NCBI GenBank assembly: GCA_023388075.1
Contig: JAEWGX010000039.1
Location: 1 to 38,298 of the forward strand
From: Pseudomonadota bacterium
GTDB lineage: Bacteria > Pseudomonadota > Gammaproteobacteria > Burkholderiales > Burkholderiaceae_E
Direction: 5' to 3'
Length of the DNA stretch: 38,298 nt
The position numbers and the translations under genes were made by a program. The notes under the pieces were generated by a model. It was not told the DNA's origin, ran no database searches, and worked only from the letters and a program-made list of their open reading frames with translations. Below, in pieces: positions 31,714-38,298 of the stretch. Numbering within the stretch: the stretch's first letter is position 1; each line of letters opens with the position of its first letter.

Positions 31714-32076
31714 CTATACCTGCATGTTCATGATGTCGGTATACGCGGCCACCAGCTTGTTGCGCACGGTCACCGCGGCCTGGAAGCCGATCTGGGCTTT
31801 CTGCATCGACACCATGGTCTGCTCGAGCGTCGCGCCCGGCGCGCCGGCCTGGAATTCACGCTGCAGCTTGCCGGCATCGAGTTGCGCCTCGTTGATCTCC
31901 TTCAGCGCACCGGAGAGCACGGTGGAGAAGCCACCCTCGGCAACCGGCTCGACCTTTCCCACCGGACGCGTGCCGCTCGCCGGCGCAAGGCGTTCCGGCC
32001 GGGCGGCGGCTGCCGCGGCCTCGGCGGCGGCTCGCAGGGCTGAGCTGGGAAAGCGCACTTCCATGATGGTTGCCAT
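31714..32076 (-). CDS. fliE: Flagellar hook-basal body protein FliE
   Basis: 120 residues. The C-terminal two thirds (FSTVLSGALKEINEAQLDAGKLQREFQAGAPGATLEQTMVSMQKAQIGFQAAVTVRNKLVAAYTDIMNMQV) match FliE closely. FliE connects the MS ring (FliF) to the proximal rod (FlgB/FlgC). The N-terminus contains an Ala-rich stretch. The ATG at 32076 has GGGGGCG upstream; an ATG four codons later (32064) is an alternative. It is divergent from fliF and shares with it an FlhDC-type inverted repeat, whose edge lies only ~25 bases from this start codon. Confidence 0.95.
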   Translation of the reverse strand: MATIMEVRFPSSALRAAAEAAAAAARPERLAPASGTRPVGKVEPVAEGGFSTVLSGALKEINEAQLDAGKLQREFQAGAPGATLEQTMVSMQKAQIGFQAAVTVRNKLVAAYTDIMNMQV

Positions 32077-32098
32077 CGTAGCGCCCCCGACGCGGGAG

Positions 32099-32141
32099 CG
32101 TGCCCGAAATAGCGGGGATCCAGCCCGCTAATTGGCCCATA
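32099..32141. promoter_or_regulatory. FlhDC-type binding box between fliE and fliF
   Basis: AAATAGCG (32107-32114), 11 bases, then CGCTAATT (32126-32133) fits the published FlhDC arrangement of AAATA(A/G)CG half-sites facing each other across 10-12 bases, with one mismatch. The flanks (CGTGC before, CCATA after, each 3 bases away) partly match the outer parts of the consensus. Confidence 0.6.
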
Positions 32142-32160
32142 TGAACGCGGGTCGATGTCG

Positions 32161-32166
32161 AATAAT
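32161..32166 (+). promoter_or_regulatory. Predicted -10 of the fliF operon
   Basis: AATAAT lies 28 bases after the right half of the FlhDC box, so the -35 position would overlap the edge of the box, as in known FlhDC-activated promoters. Transcription would begin near 32173, downstream of the ATG at 32155. Confidence 0.45.
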
Positions 32167-32277
32167 CGGCGCGACGCTCGAGGAATCACCGGCCGCCGGA
32201 GATTTTCCTCGACCCCCGCGGGGGGCGGGTCGGGCGCAGCCCGGCCCTGGCGCACTCACAACGGATCCGACAACGAC

Positions 32278-33951
32278 GTGGCAGACGCAGCTCTACCGGC
32301 ACCCGGCCTCTCCGGGATACCCATGGCCCAGCGGGTCAAGGCCGGCATCGGCATCATTGCGCTGATCGCAGTGGCCGTCTCCGCCTTCATGTGGTCGCGG
32401 CAACCCGATTGGCGGGTGCTCTACGCCAGCCTCTCCGACAAGGACGGCGGCGCAGTAGTGGCGGCGCTCGCGCAGATGAACCTGCCCTACAAGTTCACCG
32501 AAGGCGGGGGCGCCATCATGGTGCCGGCCGCCCATGTCCACGACGTGCGGCTCAAGCTGGCCTCGCAAGGCCTGCCGCGCGGCGGCAACGTCGGCTTCGA
32601 GCTGATGGAGAACCAGAAGTTCGGCACGACTCAGTTCCAGGAGCGGCTCAACTTCCAGCGCGGCCTCGAGGGCGAGCTCGCCCGCTCGATCCAGGCGCTG
32701 GCGGCGGTCGAGTCCGCACGGGTGCATCTTGCCCTGCCGGTGTCGAACGGGTTCCTGCGCGAGCAGCAGAAGCCCTCGGCCTCGGTGTTGCTGCGCCTGC
32801 ATCCCGGCCGCGTGCTGGAGCGCCAGCAGGTTGCCGGCATCCTCCATCTGGTGGCCTCCTCGGTGCCGGACATGGCGCCGCGCCAGGTCTCGGTGGTGGA
32901 CCAGAACGGCACGCTGATCTCCGACTTCGAATCGACCGCCAACGGGCTCGATGCGACCCAGCTCGAGTACGTCCGCCAGGTGGAGGCTTCCCTCAATCGG
33001 CGGGTCATGGATATCCTCGAGCCCATCGTCGGGGCGGGGAACGTCCGCTCACAGGTGACCGCGGAGCTCGATTTCACCCAGACCGAATCGACCGCCGAGC
33101 TCTACCGGCCGAACCAGGCTCCTGAGGCGGCCGCCATCCGCAGCCAGCAGTCGGTGGAGTCGCGCGAGCGCGACGGCGCGACCACCAACGGCGGCGTTCC
33201 CGGAGCGCTGAGCAACCAGCCGCCGGAGGCTGGCAGCGCCCCGATCAACGGCGCGCCGCAGCAGGTGCAGGCGGCCGGCGCCGACGCGGCCGCCACGGCC
33301 GACACGAGCATGCGCCGCGAGTCGGTCACCAACTACGAGGTCGACAAGACGATTCGGGTCACCCGCAATCCGACCGGCACCGTCAAGCGATTGTCGGTGG
33401 CCGTGCTGCTCAACCACCGGCAGTCGCTCGACGCGGACAACCAGGTCGTCTCCACGCCGCTCACGGCGCAGGAGCTCGAGAGCGTCAACGCGCTGGTGCG
33501 CGACGCCGTGGGGCTCTCGCGCGAGCGCGGCGACTCGCTCAACGTGGTCAACGCCGCCTTCACCCGCGTCGAGCAGCCGGTGCCGCCGGAGCTTCCGCTG
33601 TGGCGCCAGCCGGAGAACATCGCGCTCGCGAAGGACCTCGGCAAGCAGTTTGGCTTCGTCGTGCTCGCCCTGCTCATCCTCCTGATGCTGATCCGGCCTG
33701 CGCTGAAGGCGGCGACCCGTCCGCCCGCGCCGCCACCCGGCATTGCCGAGAGCGTCGACGAGGAGCTGGAGCTGCCGGCACCGCGCGCCGAGCCCACGGT
33801 CGCCCACGAGCTCAAGCTGCCGCCCGGCTACCAGGGCTCCGGGATGACCGAGGCGCAGAGCAAGGCACTGGAGCTCGCCCGCACCGACCCGACAGCCGTC
33901 GCCTCGGTGGTCAGGGACTGGATCAACGGCGAGAAGCCGGCGAACGCATGA
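32278..33951 (+). CDS. fliF: Flagellar MS-ring protein FliF
   Basis: 557 residues from a GTG at 32278. A membrane helix near the N-terminus (AGIGIIALIAVAVSAFMW), ring-building motifs (LYASLSDKDGGAVVAALAQMNLPYKF, VHDVRLKLASQGLPRGGNVGFELMENQKFGTTQFQERLNFQRGLEGELARSI), and a C-terminal helix (FGFVVLALLILLMLIRPAL) with the FliG-binding tail (DPTAVASVVRDWING) are all present. FliF forms the MS ring, the base of the whole structure. The frame is open to an ATG at 32155, but the residues added there look non-coding and the predicted transcript starts after it; ATG 32323 is another option. First gene of fliFGHIJK. Confidence 0.95.
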   Translation: MADAALPAPGLSGIPMAQRVKAGIGIIALIAVAVSAFMWSRQPDWRVLYASLSDKDGGAVVAALAQMNLPYKFTEGGGAIMVPAAHVHDVRLKLASQGLPRGGNVGFELMENQKFGTTQFQERLNFQRGLEGELARSIQALAAVESARVHLALPVSNGFLREQQKPSASVLLRLHPGRVLERQQVAGILHLVASSVPDMAPRQVSVVDQNGTLISDFESTANGLDATQLEYVRQVEASLNRRVMDILEPIVGAGNVRSQVTAELDFTQTESTAELYRPNQAPEAAAIRSQQSVESRERDGATTNGGVPGALSNQPPEAGSAPINGAPQQVQAAGADAAATADTSMRRESVTNYEVDKTIRVTRNPTGTVKRLSVAVLLNHRQSLDADNQVVSTPLTAQELESVNALVRDAVGLSRERGDSLNVVNAAFTRVEQPVPPELPLWRQPENIALAKDLGKQFGFVVLALLILLMLIRPALKAATRPPAPPPGIAESVDEELELPAPRAEPTVAHELKLPPGYQGSGMTEAQSKALELARTDPTAVASVVRDWINGEKPANA

Positions 33952-34955
33952 TGGCCGGATTCGACGAGAACGGCACGCTGGACGCCGCGGTGCTGCTCCT
34001 CGCCCTCGGCGAGGAGACGGCCGCCGAGGTGTTCAAGCAGCTCACGCCGAAGGAGGTCCAGTCCATCGGCGAGGTCATGGCCCGCACCCAGTTCACCACC
34101 AAGGAGCACGTGACCAGCGTGCTCGAGCGCTTCCACGAGCAGGCTGCCGCGCAGAGCACGCTCGTGGACGACTCCAACGCCTACGTGCGCGACGTGCTGC
34201 GCCGCGCCCTGGGCGAGGAGAAGGCCGGCATGCTGATCGACCGGATCACTCAGGGCAGCGACGTGACCGGCATCGAGAGCCTGCGCTGGATGGACGCCGC
34301 CTCGATCGCGGAGCTGGTGCGCGGCGAGCATCCGCAGATCATCGCCTCGATCCTGGTGCACCTGGAGCGCGACCAGGCCTCCGCCATCCTGCTGCAGCTC
34401 TCCGAGGAGCTGCGCGCCGACGTGGTGCTGCGCATCGCCACCCTCGACGGCATCCAGCCCAACGCGCTGAAGGAGCTGAACGAGGCGCTCTCGCTGCTGC
34501 TCGCCGGGGGCGAGCAGGTCAAGCGCACCCGCCTCGGCGGCAGCAAGACCGCGGCGGAGATCATCAACTTCCTGGGCGGCACGGCCGACCTGGCGCTGCT
34601 CGATGCCATCCGCGCGGAGGACCCGGACCTGGCTCAGGCGATCGAGGACCAGATGTTCACCTTCGACGACCTGATCAACCTGGACGACAGGTCGATCCAG
34701 GTCCTGCTGCGCGAGATCCAGAGCGAAGACCTGGTGATCGCGCTCAAGGGCGCGGACGCGCCGCTGCGCGAGAAGATCTTCAAGAACATGAGCCAGCGTG
34801 CCGCCGAGACCCTGCGCGAGGACCTGGAGGACCGCGGTCCGGTGAAGCTGTCCGAGGTGGAAGCCCAGCACAAGGAGATCCTGAAGACCGTCCGCCGCCT
34901 GGCCGACGCAGGCCAGATCGCCGTGGGCGGCGGCGGTGGGGACGAGTTTGTCTGA
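33948..34955 (+). CDS. fliG: Flagellar motor switch protein FliG
   Basis: 335 residues. The N-terminal FliF-binding domain (AAVLLLALGEETAAEVFKQLTPKEVQSIGEVMA), the middle domain with the EHPQ motif (RGEHPQIIASILVHL), and the C-terminal torque domain with its charged helix (DDRSIQVLLREIQSEDLVIALKGADAPLREKIFKNMSQRAA) are all standard. FliG is the rotor part on which MotA acts, and a target of YcgR. Its ATG at 33948 overlaps the fliF stop by four bases; ATG 33951 is equally possible. Confidence 0.97.
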   Translation: MMAGFDENGTLDAAVLLLALGEETAAEVFKQLTPKEVQSIGEVMARTQFTTKEHVTSVLERFHEQAAAQSTLVDDSNAYVRDVLRRALGEEKAGMLIDRITQGSDVTGIESLRWMDAASIAELVRGEHPQIIASILVHLERDQASAILLQLSEELRADVVLRIATLDGIQPNALKELNEALSLLLAGGEQVKRTRLGGSKTAAEIINFLGGTADLALLDAIRAEDPDLAQAIEDQMFTFDDLINLDDRSIQVLLREIQSEDLVIALKGADAPLREKIFKNMSQRAAETLREDLEDRGPVKLSEVEAQHKEILKTVRRLADAGQIAVGGGGGDEFV

Positions 34956-35664
34956 GCCGCGCTCCCGGGTGATTCGCGCTTCCACCGCCGGCTGGAAACC
35001 GCTGCAGGTCGCGAAGCTGGGTGAGAGACCCGTTCCCGAGCCGCTCGACGCTTCCCTCGCCGCGGCTGCCGAGGCGGCGGCGCAGGTCGAGGCGCGCATC
35101 GCGGCCGCCTTCGAGCAAGGCGTCGCCGAGGGGCTCTACCGGGCCCGCAGCGAGCAGCAGGATCAGGAACGCCAGCTCGGCCTCTCGGCACGGCAACGCT
35201 GGGATGGCCTGCTCGACGGGCTCGCGCAGGGCATCGGCGAGATCGAGAGCCGGCTCGCCGACCGGATCCTGGACCTCGCGGCGATGATGGCGGCTAGCAT
35301 CGCCTGCCGCGAGATCACCCTCGCGCGGGACCGCATCGAGCCCGTGCTTGCCGAAGCGATCGCGCTCGTGGGCACGGCCTGCCGGCAGCTCGAGGTCAGC
35401 GCGCACCCGTCGGACTGCGAGGCGATCGACGCCTGGCTGCGCTCGCAAGGCGGTGAGAGCGCGCTGGCGATTCGCGCGGACCCCGGCATCGCGCCGGGCG
35501 GCTGCCTGCTGCGTGCGGACGATGCCATGCTCGACGCGACCCTGCAGACGCGGATCCACCGCACGCTGGCGTCGGTGGGCATCGTCGGCACGCAGGCCGA
35601 CGGCATCCGCGCGGCCGCGATGGCGCCGATGGACCACCCCGACGCGCCGGAAGGGCTGGAATGA
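34936..35664 (+). CDS. fliH: Flagellar assembly protein FliH
   Basis: 242 residues. The middle is helical (AAEAAAQVEARIAAAFEQGVAEGLYRARSEQQDQERQLG), with the Ala/Gly-spaced FliH repeat pattern, and the C-terminal part (LAAMMAASIACREITLARDRIEPVLAEAIALV, RADPGIAPGGCLLRADDAMLDATLQTRIHRTL) matches the FliH/YscL stalk domain. FliH binds the ATPase FliI and links it to the C ring. A GTG at 34936 inside the fliG end is the assumed start; a TTG at 34948 would also fit. It overlaps fliI by four bases. Confidence 0.93.
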   Translation: MGTSLSEPRSRVIRASTAGWKPLQVAKLGERPVPEPLDASLAAAAEAAAQVEARIAAAFEQGVAEGLYRARSEQQDQERQLGLSARQRWDGLLDGLAQGIGEIESRLADRILDLAAMMAASIACREITLARDRIEPVLAEAIALVGTACRQLEVSAHPSDCEAIDAWLRSQGGESALAIRADPGIAPGGCLLRADDAMLDATLQTRIHRTLASVGIVGTQADGIRAAAMAPMDHPDAPEGLE

Positions 35665-37076
35665 CGCGACTGTCCGACTTCCTCGAGAACTGCGCCGAGA
35701 TGGCGCGGTTGGCACAGCCGATCGCCCGTCGCGGCCGCCTCACGCGAGTCACCGGCATGGTGGCGGAAGCCTGCGGCCTGCGGCTGCCGGTGGGCGGGCT
35801 CTGCAACCTGCAGTCCATCGACGGCCAGTCGGTCGAGGCGGAGGTGGTTGGCTTCAACGGAGAACGCCTCCTGCTCATGCCGGCAAGCGATACCGCCGGG
35901 CTCGCGCAGAGCACCCTGGTCACGCCCCACGAGCCGGTGGCGCTGCGACCGCGCCTGGACCGGCCAGCACACCCGTGGCGGCGCGCCGCCGACCGGATGC
36001 GGCACCTGCCGATGGGCAACGGCCTGCTCGGGCGCGTGGTGGATGCGGCCGGCCTGCCGCTCGACGGTCTCGGCGACCTGGCGGCGACCGCTCCGGCGCC
36101 GATCTACGGACGCCGCATCAACGCGATGGATCGCGAGCCGATCCGCGATCCGCTCGACACCGGGGTGCGCGCGATCAATGGCGTCCTCACTGTCGGCCGT
36201 GGCCAGCGGCTCGGCCTCTTCGCCGGCGCCGGCATCGGCAAGAGCGTGCTGCTCGGGATGATGGCGCGCTATACCGGCGCCGACGTCATCGTGGTGGGCC
36301 TGGTCGGCGAGCGCGGCCGGGAGATCAAGGAGTTCGTCGACGACATCCTGGGCGCGGAGGGCCGCCGTCGCTCGGTCGTCGTCGCCGCCCCGAGCGACTC
36401 GCCGCCGATCGCCCGCCTGCAGGGTGCCAACTACGCCACCGCGATCGCCGAGCACTTCCGCGACCAGGGGTTGAACGTCCTGCTGCTCATGGATTCGCTC
36501 ACCCGCTACGCGATGGCGGCGCGCGAGGTCGCTCTCGCGATCGGCGAGGCGCCCGCGACCAAGGGCTATCCACCTTCGGTGTTCGCCCGTCTCTCCACGC
36601 TGGTCGAGCGTACCGGCAACGGCATCCGCGGGGTGGGATCGATCACGGCGATCTACACGGTGCTCGCCGAGGGCGACGACCAGCTGGACCCGATCGCCGA
36701 CGCCGCCCGCTCGTTCCTCGACGGACACGTCGTGCTCAGCCGCACGCTGGCGGACGCCGGCCACTACCCCGCGATCGACATCGAGCAGTCGATCTCGCGG
36801 GTGATGAGCAGCGTCGCGCCGATGGATCACCAGCTCGCGGCGCGCCGGCTCAAGGCGCTGTGGTCACGCTACCAGCGCAGCCGCGAGCTGATCTCGATCG
36901 GAGCCTACGTGCCGGGCAGCGACGCCCAGACCGACCTCGCCATCCGGCTCATGCCGCAGATCGAGCGATACCTCTGCCAGGAGACAGCCGAGCGCTGCAA
37001 CCTGGTGGAGGCAAGGGCGGGGCTGGACCGGCTGCTCGGGCTCGACGGCATGGCCGTGGAGGATGAATCGCCGTGA
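35661..37076 (+). CDS. fliI: Flagellum-specific ATP synthase FliI
   Basis: 471 residues. The Walker A loop AGAGIGKS is at 188-195, followed by the type III ATPase block VVGLVGERGREIKEF, Walker B LNVLLLMDSLTRYAMAAREV, and GEAPATKGYPPSVFARLSTLVERTGN. FliI is the hexameric ATPase that feeds substrates into the FlhA/FlhB export gate, regulated by FliH and FliJ. It starts within the fliH stop and ends overlapping fliJ. Confidence 0.97.
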   Translation: MTRLSDFLENCAEMARLAQPIARRGRLTRVTGMVAEACGLRLPVGGLCNLQSIDGQSVEAEVVGFNGERLLLMPASDTAGLAQSTLVTPHEPVALRPRLDRPAHPWRRAADRMRHLPMGNGLLGRVVDAAGLPLDGLGDLAATAPAPIYGRRINAMDREPIRDPLDTGVRAINGVLTVGRGQRLGLFAGAGIGKSVLLGMMARYTGADVIVVGLVGERGREIKEFVDDILGAEGRRRSVVVAAPSDSPPIARLQGANYATAIAEHFRDQGLNVLLLMDSLTRYAMAAREVALAIGEAPATKGYPPSVFARLSTLVERTGNGIRGVGSITAIYTVLAEGDDQLDPIADAARSFLDGHVVLSRTLADAGHYPAIDIEQSISRVMSSVAPMDHQLAARRLKALWSRYQRSRELISIGAYVPGSDAQTDLAIRLMPQIERYLCQETAERCNLVEARAGLDRLLGLDGMAVEDESP

Positions 37077-37528
37077 GACCCGCGCCGCTCAGGCTGGTGA
37101 TCGACCGCTATCGTCGCCTGCGCGACGATGCCGCGGCCGCGCAGGCGCGCGTGCAGATGGAGCGCGAAGCGGCGCTGCGGACTCTGCAGACACTCGAGCA
37201 GTACCGCGAAGAGCAGCACGAGCGCGCACGGGCATCGCAACGACAACTGCTGTCCACGGCGCACCTTCTGTTGCGCACCCGCTTCAGCGGCAAGCTGGAG
37301 GAAGCGATCGCATTGCAGAAGGAGCGGATCGCGGGCATCGATGAACGGATCACGACCTGCCGCGCCCGCGTGCTTGACTGCCAGCAGCGGCTGAAGGGCG
37401 TGGAGTCCATCGAGGAGCGGCGCGCCGCGCTTGCACGGCAGCGCGCCGAGCGCGCCGACCAGTTTGCCACCGACGAGCACGCCGCGCAGGCGCACGAGCG
37501 CAACCGGCGCGAGAAGGTTCACCCATGA
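37073..37528 (+). CDS. fliJ: Flagellar export protein FliJ
   Basis: 151 residues, an all-helical charged coiled coil (LRLVIDRYRRLRDDAAAAQARVQMEREAALRTLQTLEQYREEQ, RFSGKLEEAIALQKERIAGIDERITTCRARVLDCQQRLKGVESIEERR). Size and the antiparallel two-helix pattern fit FliJ, the stalk-like factor at the centre of the FliI hexamer. Translation starts at a GTG (37073) overlapping the fliI stop by four bases. It ends inside the fliK start (ATGA). Confidence 0.93.
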   Translation: MRPAPLRLVIDRYRRLRDDAAAAQARVQMEREAALRTLQTLEQYREEQHERARASQRQLLSTAHLLLRTRFSGKLEEAIALQKERIAGIDERITTCRARVLDCQQRLKGVESIEERRAALARQRAERADQFATDEHAAQAHERNRREKVHP

Positions 37529-38298
37529 CCGCCACGGATTCCCTGCCCCCGTCCCCTCCCCGCGCACCGGGCGCCGTCCGCGAAAGCTGGCAGCGCGAAC
37601 CGAAGACAACCGCCGCGGCCGGCGATGTCGTTGCGATCTTCGCGGACATGGTCGCCGAGGCAGCCGAGCGGCTCGACGACCTGCCGGCGACCGCGACGGA
37701 TGCGGGCCATGCGGACGATGAATCCGCGCAGCGCGGCCCGTCGCCCGACGACGTGGTGGCGTCGATGGCGTCGCTGCCCGGCGCCGCCGAGACGCGTCCC
37801 GCGGGCCGGGCCGGCACGGGACACGGCGACGCCGGCAACAGGGCGGGCGCGACATCGGAAGGAGCCGCCGCCGCGGCTGCCGATGCCACGAAGCAGGGAC
37901 GCGAATCGCAGGCCGCCGCGCTGGCCACGGAGACCTCACGAGCAGCGCTCGAAGGCAAGCCGGACGCGGCGCGCGACGGCGCAGGCGCGGACCTGCGTCC
38001 AGCGACGGAGGCCCCCGCCCTCTCGATCCGCGAGGACAACGCCTCCTCATCGCGCCAAGAATCCCTGCGCGCGGGCGTGGCGGTGCAAGCCGACGGGCCG
38101 CGCGAGCCGCCTGGCACGCGCGCGCGCCGCGCTCTGATCAGCGCCGACGCCGCCGCCTCGACTCGCCAGATGCAGGAGGCCGGTGGGCCGGCATCGTCGC
38201 GCGCCACCGCGTCCGCGGCGGCAAGCGTTGCCGGTGCGGCCGGTACGAGTGCGGCGGCGGCGAATGCGGCCGTTGCAGCCGGCACTGCGGCGCACGCC
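37525..38298 (+). CDS. fliK: Flagellar hook-length control protein FliK, N-terminal part
   Basis: 258 codons from the ATG at 37525, open to the right edge of the window. The sequence is low in complexity, about one third alanine, with many Asp, Arg, Gly, Ser and Thr residues, and no folded domain is visible; this fits the disordered N-terminal ruler part of FliK. The conserved C-terminal FlhB-interacting domain would lie outside the window, so the name rests on position after fliJ, the ATGA overlap with fliJ, and composition. FliK measures hook length and triggers the FlhB switch. Confidence 0.8.
   Translation, partial: MTATDSLPPSPPRAPGAVRESWQREPKTTAAAGDVVAIFADMVAEAAERLDDLPATATDAGHADDESAQRGPSPDDVVASMASLPGAAETRPAGRAGTGHGDAGNRAGATSEGAAAAAADATKQGRESQAAALATETSRAALEGKPDAARDGAGADLRPATEAPALSIREDNASSSRQESLRAGVAVQADGPREPPGTRARRALISADAAASTRQMQEAGGPASSRATASAAASVAGAAGTSAAAANAAVAAGTAAHA

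Noticed and set aside
1..38298. CRISPR array, insertion sequence, integrase or attachment site
   Set aside because: No regularly spaced repeats, transposase-like protein or flanking direct repeats were seen; all gene-sized frames are explained by flagellar or named neighbouring genes.

Overview
This window is a nearly contiguous flagellar gene cluster from a GC-rich motile bacterium, most likely a betaproteobacterium of the order Burkholderiales. That placement is an inference from four things: an FlhD2C-type master regulator whose FlhC cysteines fall at the enteric positions, a polyhydroxyalkanoate phasin gene, flagellar genes interleaved with flhF/flhG, and a fliEFGHIJK order typical of that group. 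No tRNA, rRNA, insertion sequence, phage gene or CRISPR array was seen.

Layout. 1-1.8 kb: non-flagellar edge, with the start of a secreted basic protein (minus), a hotdog-fold acyl-CoA thioesterase (minus) and a phasin (plus) whose promoter carries two PhaR-like TGC-rich palindromes. 1.8-13.1 kb (minus): the rod-hook operon flgBCDEFGHIJKL, ending in a degenerate-EAL/HDOD signalling protein coupled to flgL. 13.27-14.75 kb (plus): flgA, flgM and flgN, with sigma-28-like promoters before flgA and again before flgM. 14.8-20.9 kb (minus): flhB-flhA-flhF-flhG-fliA, where the FlhG-like protein has lost its ATP-binding loop. 21-24 kb (minus): flhDC and motAB. 24.3-29.8 kb (plus): two flagellins, fliD, fliS, a fliT-like gene and a ycgR/flgZ-type PilZ brake. 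30-31.5 kb: an unrecognised lipoprotein (plus) and a cold-shock protein (minus). 31.7-38.3 kb: fliE (minus) divergent from fliFGHIJK (plus); fliK runs off the right end.

Logic. The sequence shows a classical cascade. FlhDC (class I) would act on middle promoters; a well-formed FlhDC-type inverted repeat lies between fliE and fliF. FliA (sigma-28), restrained by FlgM, would act on late promoters. Six sites of the form TAAA-like, 11 bases, GCCGAT-like were found before flgA, flgM, motA, flagellin 1, fliD and fliS, and a weaker one with a 10-base spacer precedes flagellin 2. c-di-GMP input is suggested by the PilZ protein and possibly by the HDOD protein.

Most interesting items: the P-loop-less FlhG that keeps its FlhF-activating N-terminus, the orphan lipoprotein and cold-shock gene inside the cluster, the TGTAGGA inverted repeat upstream of flhDC, the FlhDC box between fliE and fliF, the sigma-28 site in front of flgA, and the phasin operator pair. 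All functional calls rest on reading the protein sequences by eye; no database search was run.
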